From assembly GCA_026119855.1 (NCBI GenBank), contig JAOWBW010001822.1:1-64000 (forward strand): a stretch of 64,000 bases of DNA, in the 5' to 3' direction. Position numbers and translations under genes: made by a program. The notes beneath the pieces are model-generated. The model was given only the letters and a program-made list of their open reading frames with translations. It ran no database searches and was not told the DNA's origin. This document shows, in pieces, positions 20,001-30,692 of the stretch; positions within the stretch are counted from its first letter, which is position 1, and every line of letters starts with the position of its first letter. Origin of the DNA: Campanula takesimana. Taxonomy: Eukaryota > Streptophyta > Magnoliopsida > Asterales > Campanulaceae.

Positions 20001-20173
20001 TTAAGGTTACTCATATCTTGAGAGAAGGTAATGGAGTTGCGGATGGTTTGGCTAATATGGCTGCAAATGATGAAAGGAATTCCGTTGTCAACACTTTCCA
20101 TGATCTTCCTTGTCATTACAAAGGTTACTTTGCTCTTGATAAGGCGCGAGTTCCTTACACTCGGTTATCGTAG
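17051..20173 (+). pseudogene. LINE A ORF2, RT through RNase H
   Basis: The frame is open from 17051 to 18721 and holds the RT: GQSAAGPDGF, LDMAKAYERLSW, LRQGDPLSPSVF and catalytic YADDVIIFC. One-base shifts at about 18700 and 18985 break the thumb and linker. From 19154 it is open again through the zf-RVT block (CECCTVASEESIGHILVHGEC) and RNase H (INTDGASRGNPG, AEALAARDG, LELDSQAL, EGNGVADGLAN, all four acidic positions kept), ending at TAG 20171-20173. This LINE RNase H is the C-terminal domain known from plant L1 elements. The enzyme would need the two shifts to be absent. Confidence 0.9.
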
Positions 20174-20400
20174 TTCTTTCTTGGTTTTGTCTCATGGCTA
20201 GGTATCTTTTTATTCTTTTTGCTCTGTACTCTAGATTCCCTTCCCTCTATTGTAAAGGTCCTTACGGCATGTGTAAGGCCTTCCCCCTGGATCGTTATTT
20301 TTCGGTGGTTGAGGTTGTCATGTCCCCCACCGTGTTTGTAATTTTTTATTAATTAATAAAACCTAGGGAGGTGCTGCCCTCCTTTCGCCCAAAAAAAAAA
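20174..20400 (+). other. 3' UTR and poly(A) of LINE A
   Basis: Contains GGTGG...CCACC (a possible long-loop stem, about 20310-20330), AATAAAA at 20355-20362, then the AGGGAGG/CCCTCCTT stem-loop directly before the poly(A). The same block ends every LINE in the window. Confidence 0.85.
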
Positions 20401-20640
20401 TAGAAAATTTTAAGACCTATCCATCTAATGCCTATACTACTAAAGTGAACTATTCTAGAAATAAAGTTTTAACACTTCTTACAATATAACCTAAAATCCA
20501 AAAAACATAAAATTAGGTTATGGGATCAATCAAATCTAGATAATAGGCGTGGTTTATAATAAGCATACCCACCAATCTCCTCCTATTTGATTGAGACCAT
20601 TACCTACTATAACAAAGGCTAATTCATTGTACTCGGTAAT
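20401..20640 (+). other. AT-rich stretch without a recognisable gene
   Basis: No coding signal, repeat or LTR end could be supported. It may be the far end of the copia element or older intergenic DNA. Confidence 0.5.
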
Positions 20641-20660
20641 AACATGTTTTCAATAAATAT

Positions 20661-21064
20661 TCATAGATTAATGGCTCAAATGGATGTTCGGATAACTCAT
20701 ATTCTCTGGGAAGGGAATGGAGTAGCTGATGGTTTAGCCAACAATTGCTGCAAATGAGGCAAGAAATTTCACATTCACCGCTCTTAGTGAGATTCCTAGG
20801 TCTTGTAAATGTTCTTTTGCCTTGGACAAGGCTAGGATACCCCATGCTCGGTTTAATTAGTTTTAGGGCCTGGTTTTTATACTTGTTGTTCTCTATTTAT
20901 TGTAGTCACCCCCTTCTATTGTAGAGGACCATACGACGTGTGTATGGCCTTCCCCTAGTTTTCTTTTTCTGGTGGTTGAGGTTGTCATGTCCCCCACCTT
21001 GTTTGTATTTTCTTTCATTCTTTAATAAAATCTAGGAGGTGCCGTCCTCCTTTCGCCAAAAAAA
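20661..21064 (+). mobile_element. Short 5'-truncated LINE with target duplication
   Basis: About 400 bp: the end of ORF2 RNase H (RLMAQMDVRITHIL.EGNGVADGLAN, with a shift), the 3' UTR with AATAAAA, the shared stem-loop and a short poly(A). Flanking 20-bp repeats at 20641-20660 and 21065-21084 (AACATGTTTTCAAKAAATAT) differ at one base. This is a standard truncated insertion. Confidence 0.92.
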
Positions 21065-21084
21065 AACATGTTTTCAAGAAATAT

Positions 21085-21447
21085 ACTTTTATTAATTTCA
21101 TGCCCCAAGTCAATGCACACTCTAAGCCAATGTCATAGATTTCTATCATCCTAAAAAGATAAAATAAAATTCTAATCCTAGCAAGATAGAAATATATGAG
21201 TTTGTGCATTTAGAGAAAATAACAATAATAGAGCAAATACAACAAACAGAGACATTCAAGACACTCCATAAAAATATCCATTCAAGCATTTGAGTGCTTA
21301 TAAAAGAGCAATAAAGTTTTACGAACCCAAAACAACAACAACAAAAAAAACGAACAGAAAAATAAAATTGTTTTGAGACATCAATAGAGTTTCATCATGA
21401 CAACACACGGTCATCAAAAGAGTTACGGTAGTAAAGTTCATGGTAGA
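21085..21447. other. Non-coding stretch downstream of the copia extra ORF
   Basis: AT-rich, with A-rich runs near 21335-21350. On the minus strand it follows the stop of the extra ORF, where a polypurine tract and 3' LTR would be expected. I found neither, so the copia element appears to lack its 3' end here. Confidence 0.5.
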
Positions 21448-24015
21448 CTAGAAGCGATCGAACTCCTGGAGATCATCTTCAGATAGGTCGGAGAAAGGAA
21501 AGCGGTAAGAGGGCATGGAGAGGCCGGGAATGAAAATAGGCGCGGTTACTCCATCTTCATCATCATCTTCACCTTGAGCATTTACGTTACCGTGGCCTGT
21601 ACCTTCAGCTCCTTGAATGACTGGTTGATGACCGCCTTGATTTCCTTGTCAGTTGAGCCTGTTCATCACCATATTAGCTTGGTTGGACAGCAAATCAATT
21701 TTGATGGATTGATCATTAAGGCGGTTGGTGTGGACGATCGTGGCTTGCTTAAACGCTTCCATTTTCCTACCCAAGCTTTCATTCAGATTGGTTATAGCGG
21801 ATTTCAGGGCAATGTCAACATCCTTTTCAACCGACACCCTTACTTTCTTTACCTCTAGAGAGAGTTCATCTTTAACCTCTTCAAAGTTCTTGGAGATATC
21901 AACTGAGGCTTTCAATACTTCCTTTGAAAAACACCTGATTATGGCTCTGGTTTGAATGAGGAAAGATTGATTCATAAAATCGGGTGTAACCATGAAAGCA
22001 CTGGGAGCAACTAGAGCGGTAGAGGTAGAACTGCCAGCTTGACCGGGCCTTGAAGAGCTACCTGCTTGACTAGAAATGGCTTCTGATATAGCCTTTGATA
22101 TATACTCTCTTTCCCCCTTAATGGTCTCAATCAGTTAAGAGGGAAGAGAAGTAACCTGGTCCTTAAGCATAGAATTGGCAGACTTCAGCTCAGAAATTTC
22201 ATCTTGAAGAGCAGCTTGGTTGGCGGTCAGCTTAGAGATCTGGATATGAGAATCCAGATTGATCTGGGTAAGCATCTCTACGGTGGTCAACAGATGGGCA
22301 ATTGGATCGACCGGAGGTTCAGAAGTGGACGGCCTGATTGGAGACATGGTTAATTTACCAGAAGCATCAACAACGTGGTCACTATCTTCATCAACATTCT
22401 GATCACCGGTAGAGTCACCAAGCGGTTGATCGAGACCTAAAGCTATTCTTGCTGCCTTAGTGTAGTTAGGAGGAACATAATTTTCTTTACGATCCTTTGC
22501 TAGGTACTCCTGGTATTGAACATCACCAAACCTATTGCGGAAGGTTATCCTCATAGTCTTGATGTCAAAAATTTTGGATGCTGAGATGGGTACCTTGGCA
22601 TGCTTGTCCTTTACAAACTCAGCCCGAATTTCAGGAGTATATATGAAGATAAGAGAGAGCAGTCTTGAATTCTTCTTGTACTTGGTAGGGGCCTTCTCCT
22701 TGATCTACTTATTGTATTCTTTGACTTGCTCCACCAACAGAGAGTAAACAATCTTGGGCCAATTCATTTTTCTGCCCAGATAGATAGCAGCAGAGAGGTT
22801 CCATTGAGATAGATTAAAATTTCCGTGATTGCCACTCTTGCAAAGCAGACTGTGACCAACCAGGTGCCCAATATAATACATAACCTCTGGAAAGGTTTTC
22901 CGATAAGGAGTGCACACATCGGTAGAACCTATCAACCGAACGACAAGCTCGTCACATTCCTCAGAAGTCAGAGACTCTGGAGCTTCAAAGTCGATATCAA
23001 GGCCTAGGGCAGTAGCAATTTCAGTGTAGTCTATCTCAACTTTCTGACCATACACTTCAGCTTCAATCCAGTCCAGAGGATTGTTCTTTTCATCTCTTCC
23101 TTTGATCTCCTTGGTGGTAGAGTAGAATTCTCCGACCGCAGCAGGAAGGTGATACGATTGATTCATTGTGAAGTACTTGAGAATGCTAGATTTTGTCATC
23201 CTCCTGATGATATTCCTTCCAATCGCATCATTCATAAGGTCATCATGGTCCACCACACAACCGGGAATAAACGATTTCTCGTCCTAAAAAAATAAAGAAG
23301 TTAGGATCATAGCAATACTCATGCGGTTGACTGATTGACAGTCAAATAGTGCTAGCAGTTAAAAGACTAATGCGGTTAAGCACAAGCGGTCAACATATAG
23401 ATGCGGTCGAACCAGACAAGGTTGACAATGGAGAGGTACTTAGAAAAATTCACGAGGGCTTTCAAAAACATGCACAAACACCAAATTAGTGCGTGTAATA
23501 AGGTTTTAAAGATCAAAAAGTGATTCCTCAAGAACACGAAGAACATTGAAGAACACCATGAACACTGTTTATGACGAAAACCCAGATAATACCAGAGAGC
23601 ACGAAAAGCAACAAAAATTTCATGACTGTATGTGCAAAAACCGATTAAACTTACAATCATCAACAATTTGACTATCAATAACATATCAAATCCAGAAATC
23701 AAAAGGGCAAAATCTTAAAAAGCTTCAAGACTTCCATGGCATAGAGAGAGATATGACAATAAATTAAACACTAAACTAAGCATGGAAATGAAATCGAAAC
23801 ATGATTTTAACAAGAAACAACAATATCTAAAACAAAAATCAACTCATAAAGTGAAACATTTAGACAAAAATACGAAAGGGTTCGAAACCCGCCAAAAACA
23901 AAGAAAGTCAAAAATATGAGGGATTAGAGCCAAGAAATCATACCATGTTGTCTTCAAATGTAGAATCCTGTGATTTCTTAGATAATTTTGCAAATTGTGA
24001 GGGTTTAAGAGCCAT
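21448..24015 (-). pseudogene. Extra ORF after copia pol, two exons, three nonsense codons
   Basis: Minus strand. Exon 1 (24015-23944) is ATG plus 23 codons ending at a GTATGA donor. The intron (23943-23285, 659 bp) ends in a T-rich tract and TTTTTTTAG. Exon 2 (23283-21448) continues in the same phase and is a single frame with no frameshift, cut only by TAG at 22702-22704, TAA at 22132-22134 and TGA at 21646-21648. Length would be about 635 residues. The N-terminal half resembles the 'putative plant transposon protein' domain found in many plant retroelements; two coiled-coil stretches follow (QDEISELKSANSMLKDQ; SKNFEEVKDELSLEVKKV); the end is acidic. No membrane segment or signal peptide is visible, so 'envelope' describes position only. 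Confidence 0.75.
23285..23943 (-). other. Predicted intron of the copia extra ORF
   Basis: GT donor at 23943-23942 and AG acceptor at 23285-23284, with a strong pyrimidine tract before the acceptor. It carries several GCGGTT/GCGGTC words at 23323-23409. The ORFs predicted inside it have no recognisable content. Confidence 0.65.
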
Positions 24016-24675
24016 ATATATAGAGAGAAATAATGAGAGTCGAGAATGGAGAGTGAGAGAGAGAGAACTGGGTGAGTATAGAGAGAGAAAGTAGAGAGAT
24101 GTAGAGAGAAGTAGAGTGAGAGAAACAGATTTTGAAAAGTAGAGTGGTGGAGGTTAAGGAGAAGTGGAACGGTTTATGTAAGAAGTGGGAGGTTAACTCT
24201 GCAAATTCAGGGATTTGACCAATGATGTCCTATCTCATTAAATGCATGGATAGTGACGGCAGAAATAAATATAGAATAAAATTAATTGCAAATGATTTGA
24301 ATTAAATAAATACGAGGGAAAAGAGGAAATTACGGAATTACCCCTTGGATGACTAGAAAGATCTGAAAAATTTGCCAAGTTAGAAACACTTACCTGGTCA
24401 CCTAGCTTTTTGCGGTCAGATGCTTGACCGTAAGTATTTGCGGTCAAGTAGATTACCTTGGCCAAAGAATGCTTCTTTAAAGCAGTGAACCAATGTCATT
24501 GTTTTCCCTTGAGGTAGGCTTTTCAAAAGCCTTGAGTAAATCACTCGTTATACGGTCAAAGTGGAATACTTGAGAGTGGGCAGTTGGCATTTTTGCGGTC
24601 GACCGTGGATTCCTTGCTAAGCTTTGAACTTAGATGAAACACAAAAATTAGCACAAATAAAGTATGGACATATCA
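24016..24675 (-). other. Spacer between copia pol and the extra ORF
   Basis: Contains a GAGA-rich run (about 24025-24125, CT-rich on the element's sense strand), TATA-like sequence just upstream of the exon 1 ATG, and GCGGTC words at 24412, 24440 and 24595 plus ACGGTCAAA at 24552. A separate promoter for the extra ORF is possible but not shown. Confidence 0.5.
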
Positions 24676-26168
24676 TTAAAGTTCTAACATAGCCATTTCT
24701 CCTTTAAAATACCTAAATATCTTTGAATCAAGAGCCTTGGTGAGAATATCTGCAATTTGTGCATCAGTACTCACATACTCTAGATGGATATTACCTTTTT
24801 CCACATGATCCTTGAGAAAGTGGTAATTGATATCAATGTGTTTGGTCTTTGAATGCATGACAGGATTGTTGAACACAGCAATGGTAGATGTATTGTCACA
24901 ATAGATTGGACAATTTTCTTCTTTGATTCCGTAGTCGACCAATTGTTGTTTCATTCGTAGCACTTGGCAGCAACAGCTTCCAGCAGCTATATATTCAGCT
25001 TCTGTGGTAGATACAGAGACTGAGGCTTGTTTCTTGCTAGCCCATGAAACTAATCGATTTCCAAGAAAGTGACAAGTTCCACTTGTGCTTTTCCTGTCAA
25101 TGGTACATGCTGCATAGTCTGCATCTGAGTAACCTATAAGATCAAAATTCGAATCTTTGGAGTACCAAAGTCCAAGGTTAATAGTCCTAGATAAATATCG
25201 AATAATACGTTTTACAGCAATAAGATGTGCTTCTCTAGGATCAGCTTGATAACGTGCACAAACGCAAACACTAAACATGATATCTGGCCTACTAGCGGTT
25301 AAGTAAAGATGAGATCCAATCATACCTCGGTACAAGGTTTGATCAACCTTTTTACCTTTCAAGTCTTTATCTAACTTGTTACCAGCAGCCATAGGAGTGT
25401 CGTATGCTTTTGCATTTTCAAGTCCAAATTTCTTGATAAGATCCTTTTTGTACTTTGCTTGATTGAGGAAGATGCCTTCAGCACATTATTTAATTTGTAG
25501 CCCAAGGAAGAATATCAATTATCCCATCACGCTCATCTCAAATTTGCTTTTCATAAGTTTCTCAAAACGCTTACACAACAATTCATTTGTAGAACCAAAA
25601 ATAATATCATCTACATATATTTGAACAAGTAAAGTATGATCATGATATTTAGCAATGAATAAAGTTGTGTCGATCTTACCACGCTTGAAACCTTTCTCTA
25701 GGAGAATTTAGATAGAGTATTATACCATGCACGTGGAGCTTGTTTGATTCCATACAAAGCTTTACGGAGTTTATAAACATGATTTGGAAATTTAGGGTCT
25801 TTAAATCTGGGTGATTGAGCAACATAGACTGTTTCTTGAAGTTCACCGTTGAGGAATGCACTCTTTACATCCATTTGATAAAGCTTGAATCTTTTCTAAG
25901 AGGCATAAGCTAAGAATATCCTTGTAGCTTCGAGTCTTGCAACGGGGGCAAATGTTTCATCATAATCAATGCCTTCTTCTTGTCTGTAGCCTTGTGCAAC
26001 CAACCTAGCTTTGTTTCTAGTGATGCTTCCATTCTCATCCAACTTGTTCCGGAACACCCACTTTGTACCAATCACTCATTGATCTTCTGGCCTTAGAACT
26101 AAGGTCCAAACTTTACATCTTTCAAATTGGTTGAGCTATTCTTGCATGGCAACAACCCAACTTGAGTC
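24676..26168 (-). pseudogene. Copia reverse transcriptase and RNase H
   Basis: The RT is readable in pieces: ARLVAQGYRQEEGIDYDETF (about 26010-25950), QMDVKSAFLNGE, ALYGIKQAPRAWY, and the catalytic YVDDIIFGS (about 25620-25590). Several stops and shifts separate them. From 25392 to 24676 the RNase H frame is open (ASRPDIMFSVC, GYSDADYAACTIDRKSTSG, STTEAEYIAA, YCDNTSTIAV, HIDINYHFLKDH, DILTKAL), with its acidic residues present. The wording is typical of SIRE-like copia elements. These enzymes would turn element RNA into double-stranded cDNA; the RT half is too damaged to work. Confidence 0.9.
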
Positions 26169-27902
26169 TTAGAGTGCTTCATCAACCTTCTTGGGTTCAA
26201 CTTGAGATATGAATGCGGTAAGTGCATCATCATTTGATCTTCTTGTTCTAACACCAGAATGTAGGTCACCAATGATATTCTGAATTGGTTGATCTCTGAC
26301 CTCACGAACGTTTTGAGGTATATCTGGTTGAGTTGATGGTGGTTGTAAATCTTCTAGTGGTACATCATTTGAGCCATCCCAATCATATGTAATTTGAGGG
26401 ATATGTTCTTCCACATTGATGGGCGTTTCAATTTCAACTCCATTTGAGGTAGCAGCAGATGTGGTAGCTTCTGGTGCTTCATGTGAGGTAGATGGAGGTG
26501 CAGTTGAGGTAGATGGATTTCCTTGTGTTGATGGATTTTGCGGTTGAGATGTACCTGTCTCATTAAGCTCAACAAAATCATCAGCAACATTTGGAGCCTT
26601 ATGTGGCTCAAGGAGAGAATGTTCATCAAAAGTAACATGGACAGATTCAACTATCTTAAGAGTGGTTTTATTAAATACACGAAAAGCTTTTGAGTGTTTA
26701 GCATACCCAATAAATATACCTTCATCGGCCTTAGGAGCAAATTTACCTCGATGTTCTTTTCTGTTGTAAAGTATGAAGCATTTGCATCCAAATATCTTGT
26801 AGTATGCTATGTTGGGTGTTCTTCCTCTCCAAAGTTCATAAGAAGTTTTGTTGTAGGTCTTATTGATGAGGGATCTATTTTGAGTGAAGCATGCTGTGTT
26901 GATGGCTTCAGCCCAGAAATATTGAGGTAGCTTTGCTTTAGCAATCATTGTCTTTCCAGCCTCTATCAACGTTCTGTTCTTCCTTTCCACTACACTGTTT
27001 TGTTGTGGAACTCCAGCAGCAGAGAAGTTGTGGTCAATACCATGATCATCACAGTACTGAGCTACACCGTTGTTTTTGAATTCTGTACCGTTGTCGGATA
27101 GAACGCTAACGATGTCATCTTCCTTTTGTGTTTGGAGCTGTCTATAGAGCGCGGTCAAAATGTCATAGCAAGAGATCATCATTTCAACCCACGTATATCT
27201 TGAATAATCATCTACCACAACTAAGGTATATCTCTTTCCACCAATACTTGTGGTAGACACATGTCCAAACAAATCCATATGTAGTAGCTGCAAACATCTT
27301 GAAGTTGAAGGTGTGGTCTTGCTGGAGAAAGACGCCTTTGGTTGTTTGCCTAGTTGACATGCTGTGCACTTCTCATCGTGGTGATCAGCTACCTTGGGTA
27401 GACCACTAACTAGATTTTCTCTACCAATCTTGGAGAGATACTTAAAGTTCAAGTGACTTAGTCTTTTGTGCCACAGCCAACTATTCTCACTAACATTCTT
27501 TGCTACAAAACAGAGATTAGAAGAAATGTAAGATGAATTGAAATCAACAACATAAATATTTTTCTTACGAATCCCTTTGAGCAAAGTGGCGCCGGATGTG
27601 CCATCTTTGATGAGACAGAAATTTGAGGTGAAGTGGCAGTGCAATCCTTTGTCGCAGAGCTGAGATATTGAGAGTAGATTGTGTTGTAGACCAATAACTA
27701 GAGAGACTTCTTGGATGGTGATTTTTCCTTTTCGAATGACTCCATATCCTACAGTCTTTCCTTTGTTATTATCTCCGAAGGTTACTGATGGACCCTTCTC
27801 TTCACGGACATCTTTCAATAAGTTGATATCTCCGGTCATGTGCCTTGAGCAGCCACTATCGAGATACCATAAGCTTGATTTATCCTTGGAATGTCCAGCC
27901 AT
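26169..27902 (-). CDS. Copia protease and integrase, open segment of pol
   Basis: 577 codons without interruption. The protease active site is YLDSGCSRHMTG near the start. The GAG_pre-integrase zinc finger follows (HKRLSHLNFKYLSK ... CTACQLGKQ), then the integrase core with Asp in LLHMDLFG, Asp in VLSDNGTEF and Glu in NSVVERKNRT. The last two are 35 residues apart (DD35E). The C-terminal part (FGCKCFILYNRKEHRGKF, GIFIGYAKHSKAFRVFNK) is typical copia integrase tail. It is part of a polyprotein whose upstream and downstream parts are broken, so it is an open fragment and not a stand-alone gene. Confidence 0.9.
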   Translation of the reverse strand: MAGHSKDKSSLWYLDSGCSRHMTGDINLLKDVREEKGPSVTFGDNNKGKTVGYGVIRKGKITIQEVSLVIGLQHNLLSISQLCDKGLHCHFTSNFCLIKDGTSGATLLKGIRKKNIYVVDFNSSYISSNLCFVAKNVSENSWLWHKRLSHLNFKYLSKIGRENLVSGLPKVADHHDEKCTACQLGKQPKASFSSKTTPSTSRCLQLLHMDLFGHVSTTSIGGKRYTLVVVDDYSRYTWVEMMISCYDILTALYRQLQTQKEDDIVSVLSDNGTEFKNNGVAQYCDDHGIDHNFSAAGVPQQNSVVERKNRTLIEAGKTMIAKAKLPQYFWAEAINTACFTQNRSLINKTYNKTSYELWRGRTPNIAYYKIFGCKCFILYNRKEHRGKFAPKADEGIFIGYAKHSKAFRVFNKTTLKIVESVHVTFDEHSLLEPHKAPNVADDFVELNETGTSQPQNPSTQGNPSTSTAPPSTSHEAPEATTSAATSNGVEIETPINVEEHIPQITYDWDGSNDVPLEDLQPPSTQPDIPQNVREVRDQPIQNIIGDLHSGVRTRRSNDDALTAFISQVEPKKVDEAL

Positions 27903-27971
27903 TAAGCAGAGGACCTACAAAATAGACATTTAAGAACAAGGTCCCCTTTTTGTTCTTTTGGGTCCAAAGGG

Positions 27972-30245
27972 TTAGTAACTTTTGACAACCCACACCTGTC
28001 TCACAGAAGGAGGTTTACTCTTTCTGGGATTGGGTGTGAATCTCAAAAGACATTCAGCAGCCTTGTGACCATAACCATCACATACAGAACAGTGGTGGAA
28101 GCCACCCAACTGAGGGTTAACAAACTTCGTTGAAGTCTTGAGCATAACATCGTTAACTGGTATGGAAAATCTCTCCCGAACAAAGTTCAATTTCTTGAAC
28201 TTGACCGCATTTCCCTTGTTTGCGGTCGACATGCCACGGAAGGCTACTCGACCGTGACTTGAGGTAGATGCGCGGTCCGGTTGAGTCTTCCTCTACGGTA
28301 GGATTTTCCATGGCTTTTCCTTTCAACTTTGAAGCCTTGCCAGTTTGTTTCTTAGGGTAGACATAATGGAACTCTGGTTTCTTCTTTGGTTCTTGTCCTT
28401 TACCCTTAGATCCTTGATGTTTATCCTTTGACCCTTCCAAAGTTTGCTTGGTAAATTTCTCATCTCTTTCACAACAAGATGCACTTTTAAAGTTGTCACT
28501 AGTTTGAAAACCCAAGCCTTCCTTATCACCACTAGACTTTTGGGATTCTAAGATTTGTTCCATAGTGACACGAGAATTGGTCCACTCATTAGTGATTCTT
28601 TTGAGATCATTTATCTCAGTAGCCAATTCTTCGTTTTTAACTTTAAATATAGCATTTTGTTCTTCTAAGAAACGGTTTCGATCAGTAAGAGGAGTCATAC
28701 TCTTGATCTGGTCCTTAAGGAGGGTGAGTTCAGATCTTAATAGAGTTTTATCCGTCGTAAGCTAGGAAATCTCTTCAGTTGAAAGTGCTAAAGCTTCCTT
28801 CATGCCAGAAAACTTACTAATTACATGTTCAGCTTTCATAAACATCTTTTCTTTTTCATTGGGGGAAATGTCAAACTCGACTTGAGGTGGGGTAGACAGA
28901 ACTTCCTTCACTTTGGGATTTAGTAGAGCCTTCTTTGCTGCACTCACATCACATCTTGAAAATAGAAGATCACCATTCCTTTGCACTGGAGTTAGGAATC
29001 CTTTATCAGCAAGTTCATCAGCCGTAAAACTCTTCCGTTTGGGTTTCACATTGGGTGAGAATTGATTATCATCCTCATCATCATCAGAACAAACGACCAA
29101 ACAAATGTGACCTTCTTCAGAATCCTCATCGCTTTCATTAGAATCTGACTCTATCCAAGTTGCTAACTCTTTTGTGGTAGAGTCTTCTTCAGCCATCATT
29201 CCCTTTTTCTTTGAATACCTTGGATTGAAGTTGCTTTTCTTCTTCATATACTCATACTTGGGAATTGGGCATTCTAATTCGAAGTGACCTGGTTTCCTGC
29301 AATTAAAACAAACAAGATCTTCTTTCATCTTGGAGAAGTTGAAGTTCTCTTTCTTCTTGAGGGGATGCTCCTTGAAAACCTTGTTGGAGCTTTGCTTGTT
29401 GATCCGGGTCTTGCTGTCTTTCTGAACTTTTGGAATCTTTTTACGAACATAGCAAAATCATCATCATCCATATCAAGCAAGTCTGATGTGGATATTTTTG
29501 GATCTTCTTCCTCGATCACTTCTTCCTTTTGAGCGACCAACGATAAACTCTTAGTTTTTCCTTCCATTTTTTCAATGTTATGGAGCTTGATATCAAAAAC
29601 TTTGAGGTTGGCATAGAGGCTTCTGAGTGACATATCATCTAGTAGCTTGGTGTCTTCAAGAGTGTTTCCTTTGTGAAGATATTGAGAACCAAGAGCAGCG
29701 AGAAAATTAACATTGATTTCCTTCTTGGTAAGCTTCTTTTCGAGTGCTGTATAAGTACTTACGATATCACAATAACGATCATAAGTGGCTCTAAGTGATT
29801 CACTGGGGATGTTAGCGAAGTTGTTGAATCTTCTTTGAATAGCAAACCTTTTGCTCTCTTTGCAAGCTTGATCTCCTTCGATGTAATCTTCAATTGCATC
29901 CCAAAGATCTTTTACAGTAGAACATTCCAGAATCTGTCAACGCTGTGACGTACTCAAAGTGCTTAAGAGTATGCTTTTTGCTTTCACATCCATTCCAACT
30001 AATCTTTTCTCCTCATCAGTCCATTCAGCTTTTGGTTTCTTGATCGACGGTATGTCTGCATTGGTTTCTGGATCCAGATTAGCTTTCATTGGGAAGTATG
30101 GTCTAATGGTAAGACAATCACCAAGTTGCTCGTCCATGGAGTAGAATTGAGTTAGAATGCTGTGTTTCCATACGTCAAATTTATCTTCGTCGAACGCTAG
30201 AACTTGAGTGTAGTTAACCGTTGCCATAGCTTTCTGACTTGCCAT
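27972..30245 (-). pseudogene. Copia gag with two CCHC knuckles
   Basis: Starts MASQKAMATVNYTQVLAFDEDKFDVW (two short runs here), the usual copia Gag opening. The frame runs to 29325 with one TGA at about 29935, then shifts into 29328-28762 with the first knuckle CFNCRKPGHFELEC and acidic stretches. After one TAG at 28759-28761 comes a coiled coil (NRFLEEQNAIFKVKNEELA). After another shift near 28230 a second knuckle appears, CSVCDGYGHKAAEC. Gag packages the RNA and forms the particle. The start was chosen because it lies 58 bp from the primer site and begins the conserved domain. Confidence 0.85.
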
Positions 30246-30302
30246 GTTGAATCGGTACCCAAGCTGTTAAGCTTGAAAAACAGAAGTTTTATGAAGGTGT
30301 TT

Positions 30303-30314
30303 GCTCTGATACCA
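30303..30314 (-). promoter_or_regulatory. Primer-binding site of the copia element
   Basis: On the minus strand it reads TGGTATCAGAGC, the initiator tRNA-Met site, two bases after the LTR end ACCAACA. Confidence 0.93.
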
Positions 30315-30316
30315 CT

Positions 30317-30685
30317 TGTTGGTCCCAAAGACATAACAAGGGTATGAGAAAGGAGGCTAGAGAGGGGGGGGGGTGAATAGCCTACTTAAAATTTTAACCC
30401 TTTTTCAAAATTCAACCAAGTGCTTACAATCTTGAATTTGGCGGTCAAGTAAAAACCACACGGTCAAGGTGTAATATGCACAGTAGAAGTTTTCGATAGA
30501 AATAATGTAAGGTTGTTCAGTCAAGGTTTTGCGGTCGAGTAAGAAGCGGTCAGAGTGTTGCGGTAAAGAGACTTGCGGTCAAGAATGGTTGAGAGATTGA
30601 AAGTTGTTGTCTTAGAAGTTTTGGCAAAATATAAGTTAGTCAGATTTTAGCTTAGGCAATGTGGAGAACATACAAACACAATTCA
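30317..30685 (-). repeat. Copia 5' LTR, primer-site-proximal part
   Basis: On the plus strand it starts TGTTGGTCCC, so on the element strand it ends in ACCAACA. It holds a G10-like run at about 30364-30374 and a cluster of GCGGTC words. It is interrupted at 30685 by LINE B and resumes at 34829. Confidence 0.8.
30441..30583 (-). promoter_or_regulatory. Cluster of TTGACCGC-like words in the copia LTR
   Basis: GCGGTC or CGGT words occur at 30441, 30461, 30531, 30545, 30560 and 30575. Read on the element strand, several give TTGACCGC, which contains the plant W-box core TTGAC(C/T) bound by WRKY factors. Regulation by WRKY is an inference. Confidence 0.45.
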
Positions 30686-30692
30686 TCTGAAA

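Larger units (their letters stand above)
9925..20400 (+). mobile_element. LINE A, 5'-truncated plant L1 (interrupted by LINE 1)
   Basis: LINE A starts inside the endonuclease region of ORF2 and runs to a poly(A) at 20391-20400, with LINE 1 inserted at 10909/17051. Its 3' UTR (20174-20390) has AATAAAA and the stem-loop seen in all LINEs here. A 470-bp piece of ORF2 is present twice in tandem (10320-10789, and 10790-10909 plus 17051-17392). No clear target duplication surrounds LINE A. Confidence 0.88.

Noticed and set aside
20401..21447. Copia 3' LTR
   Set aside because: No sequence resembling the TGTTGGTCCC-type end or the known LTR parts could be found here.
21448..23283. Calling the copia extra ORF a true envelope protein
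   Set aside because: No signal peptide or membrane-spanning segment is visible; only its position is envelope-like.
23376..23702. 108-codon minus-strand ORF
   Set aside because: It lies within the predicted intron and has no family resemblance.
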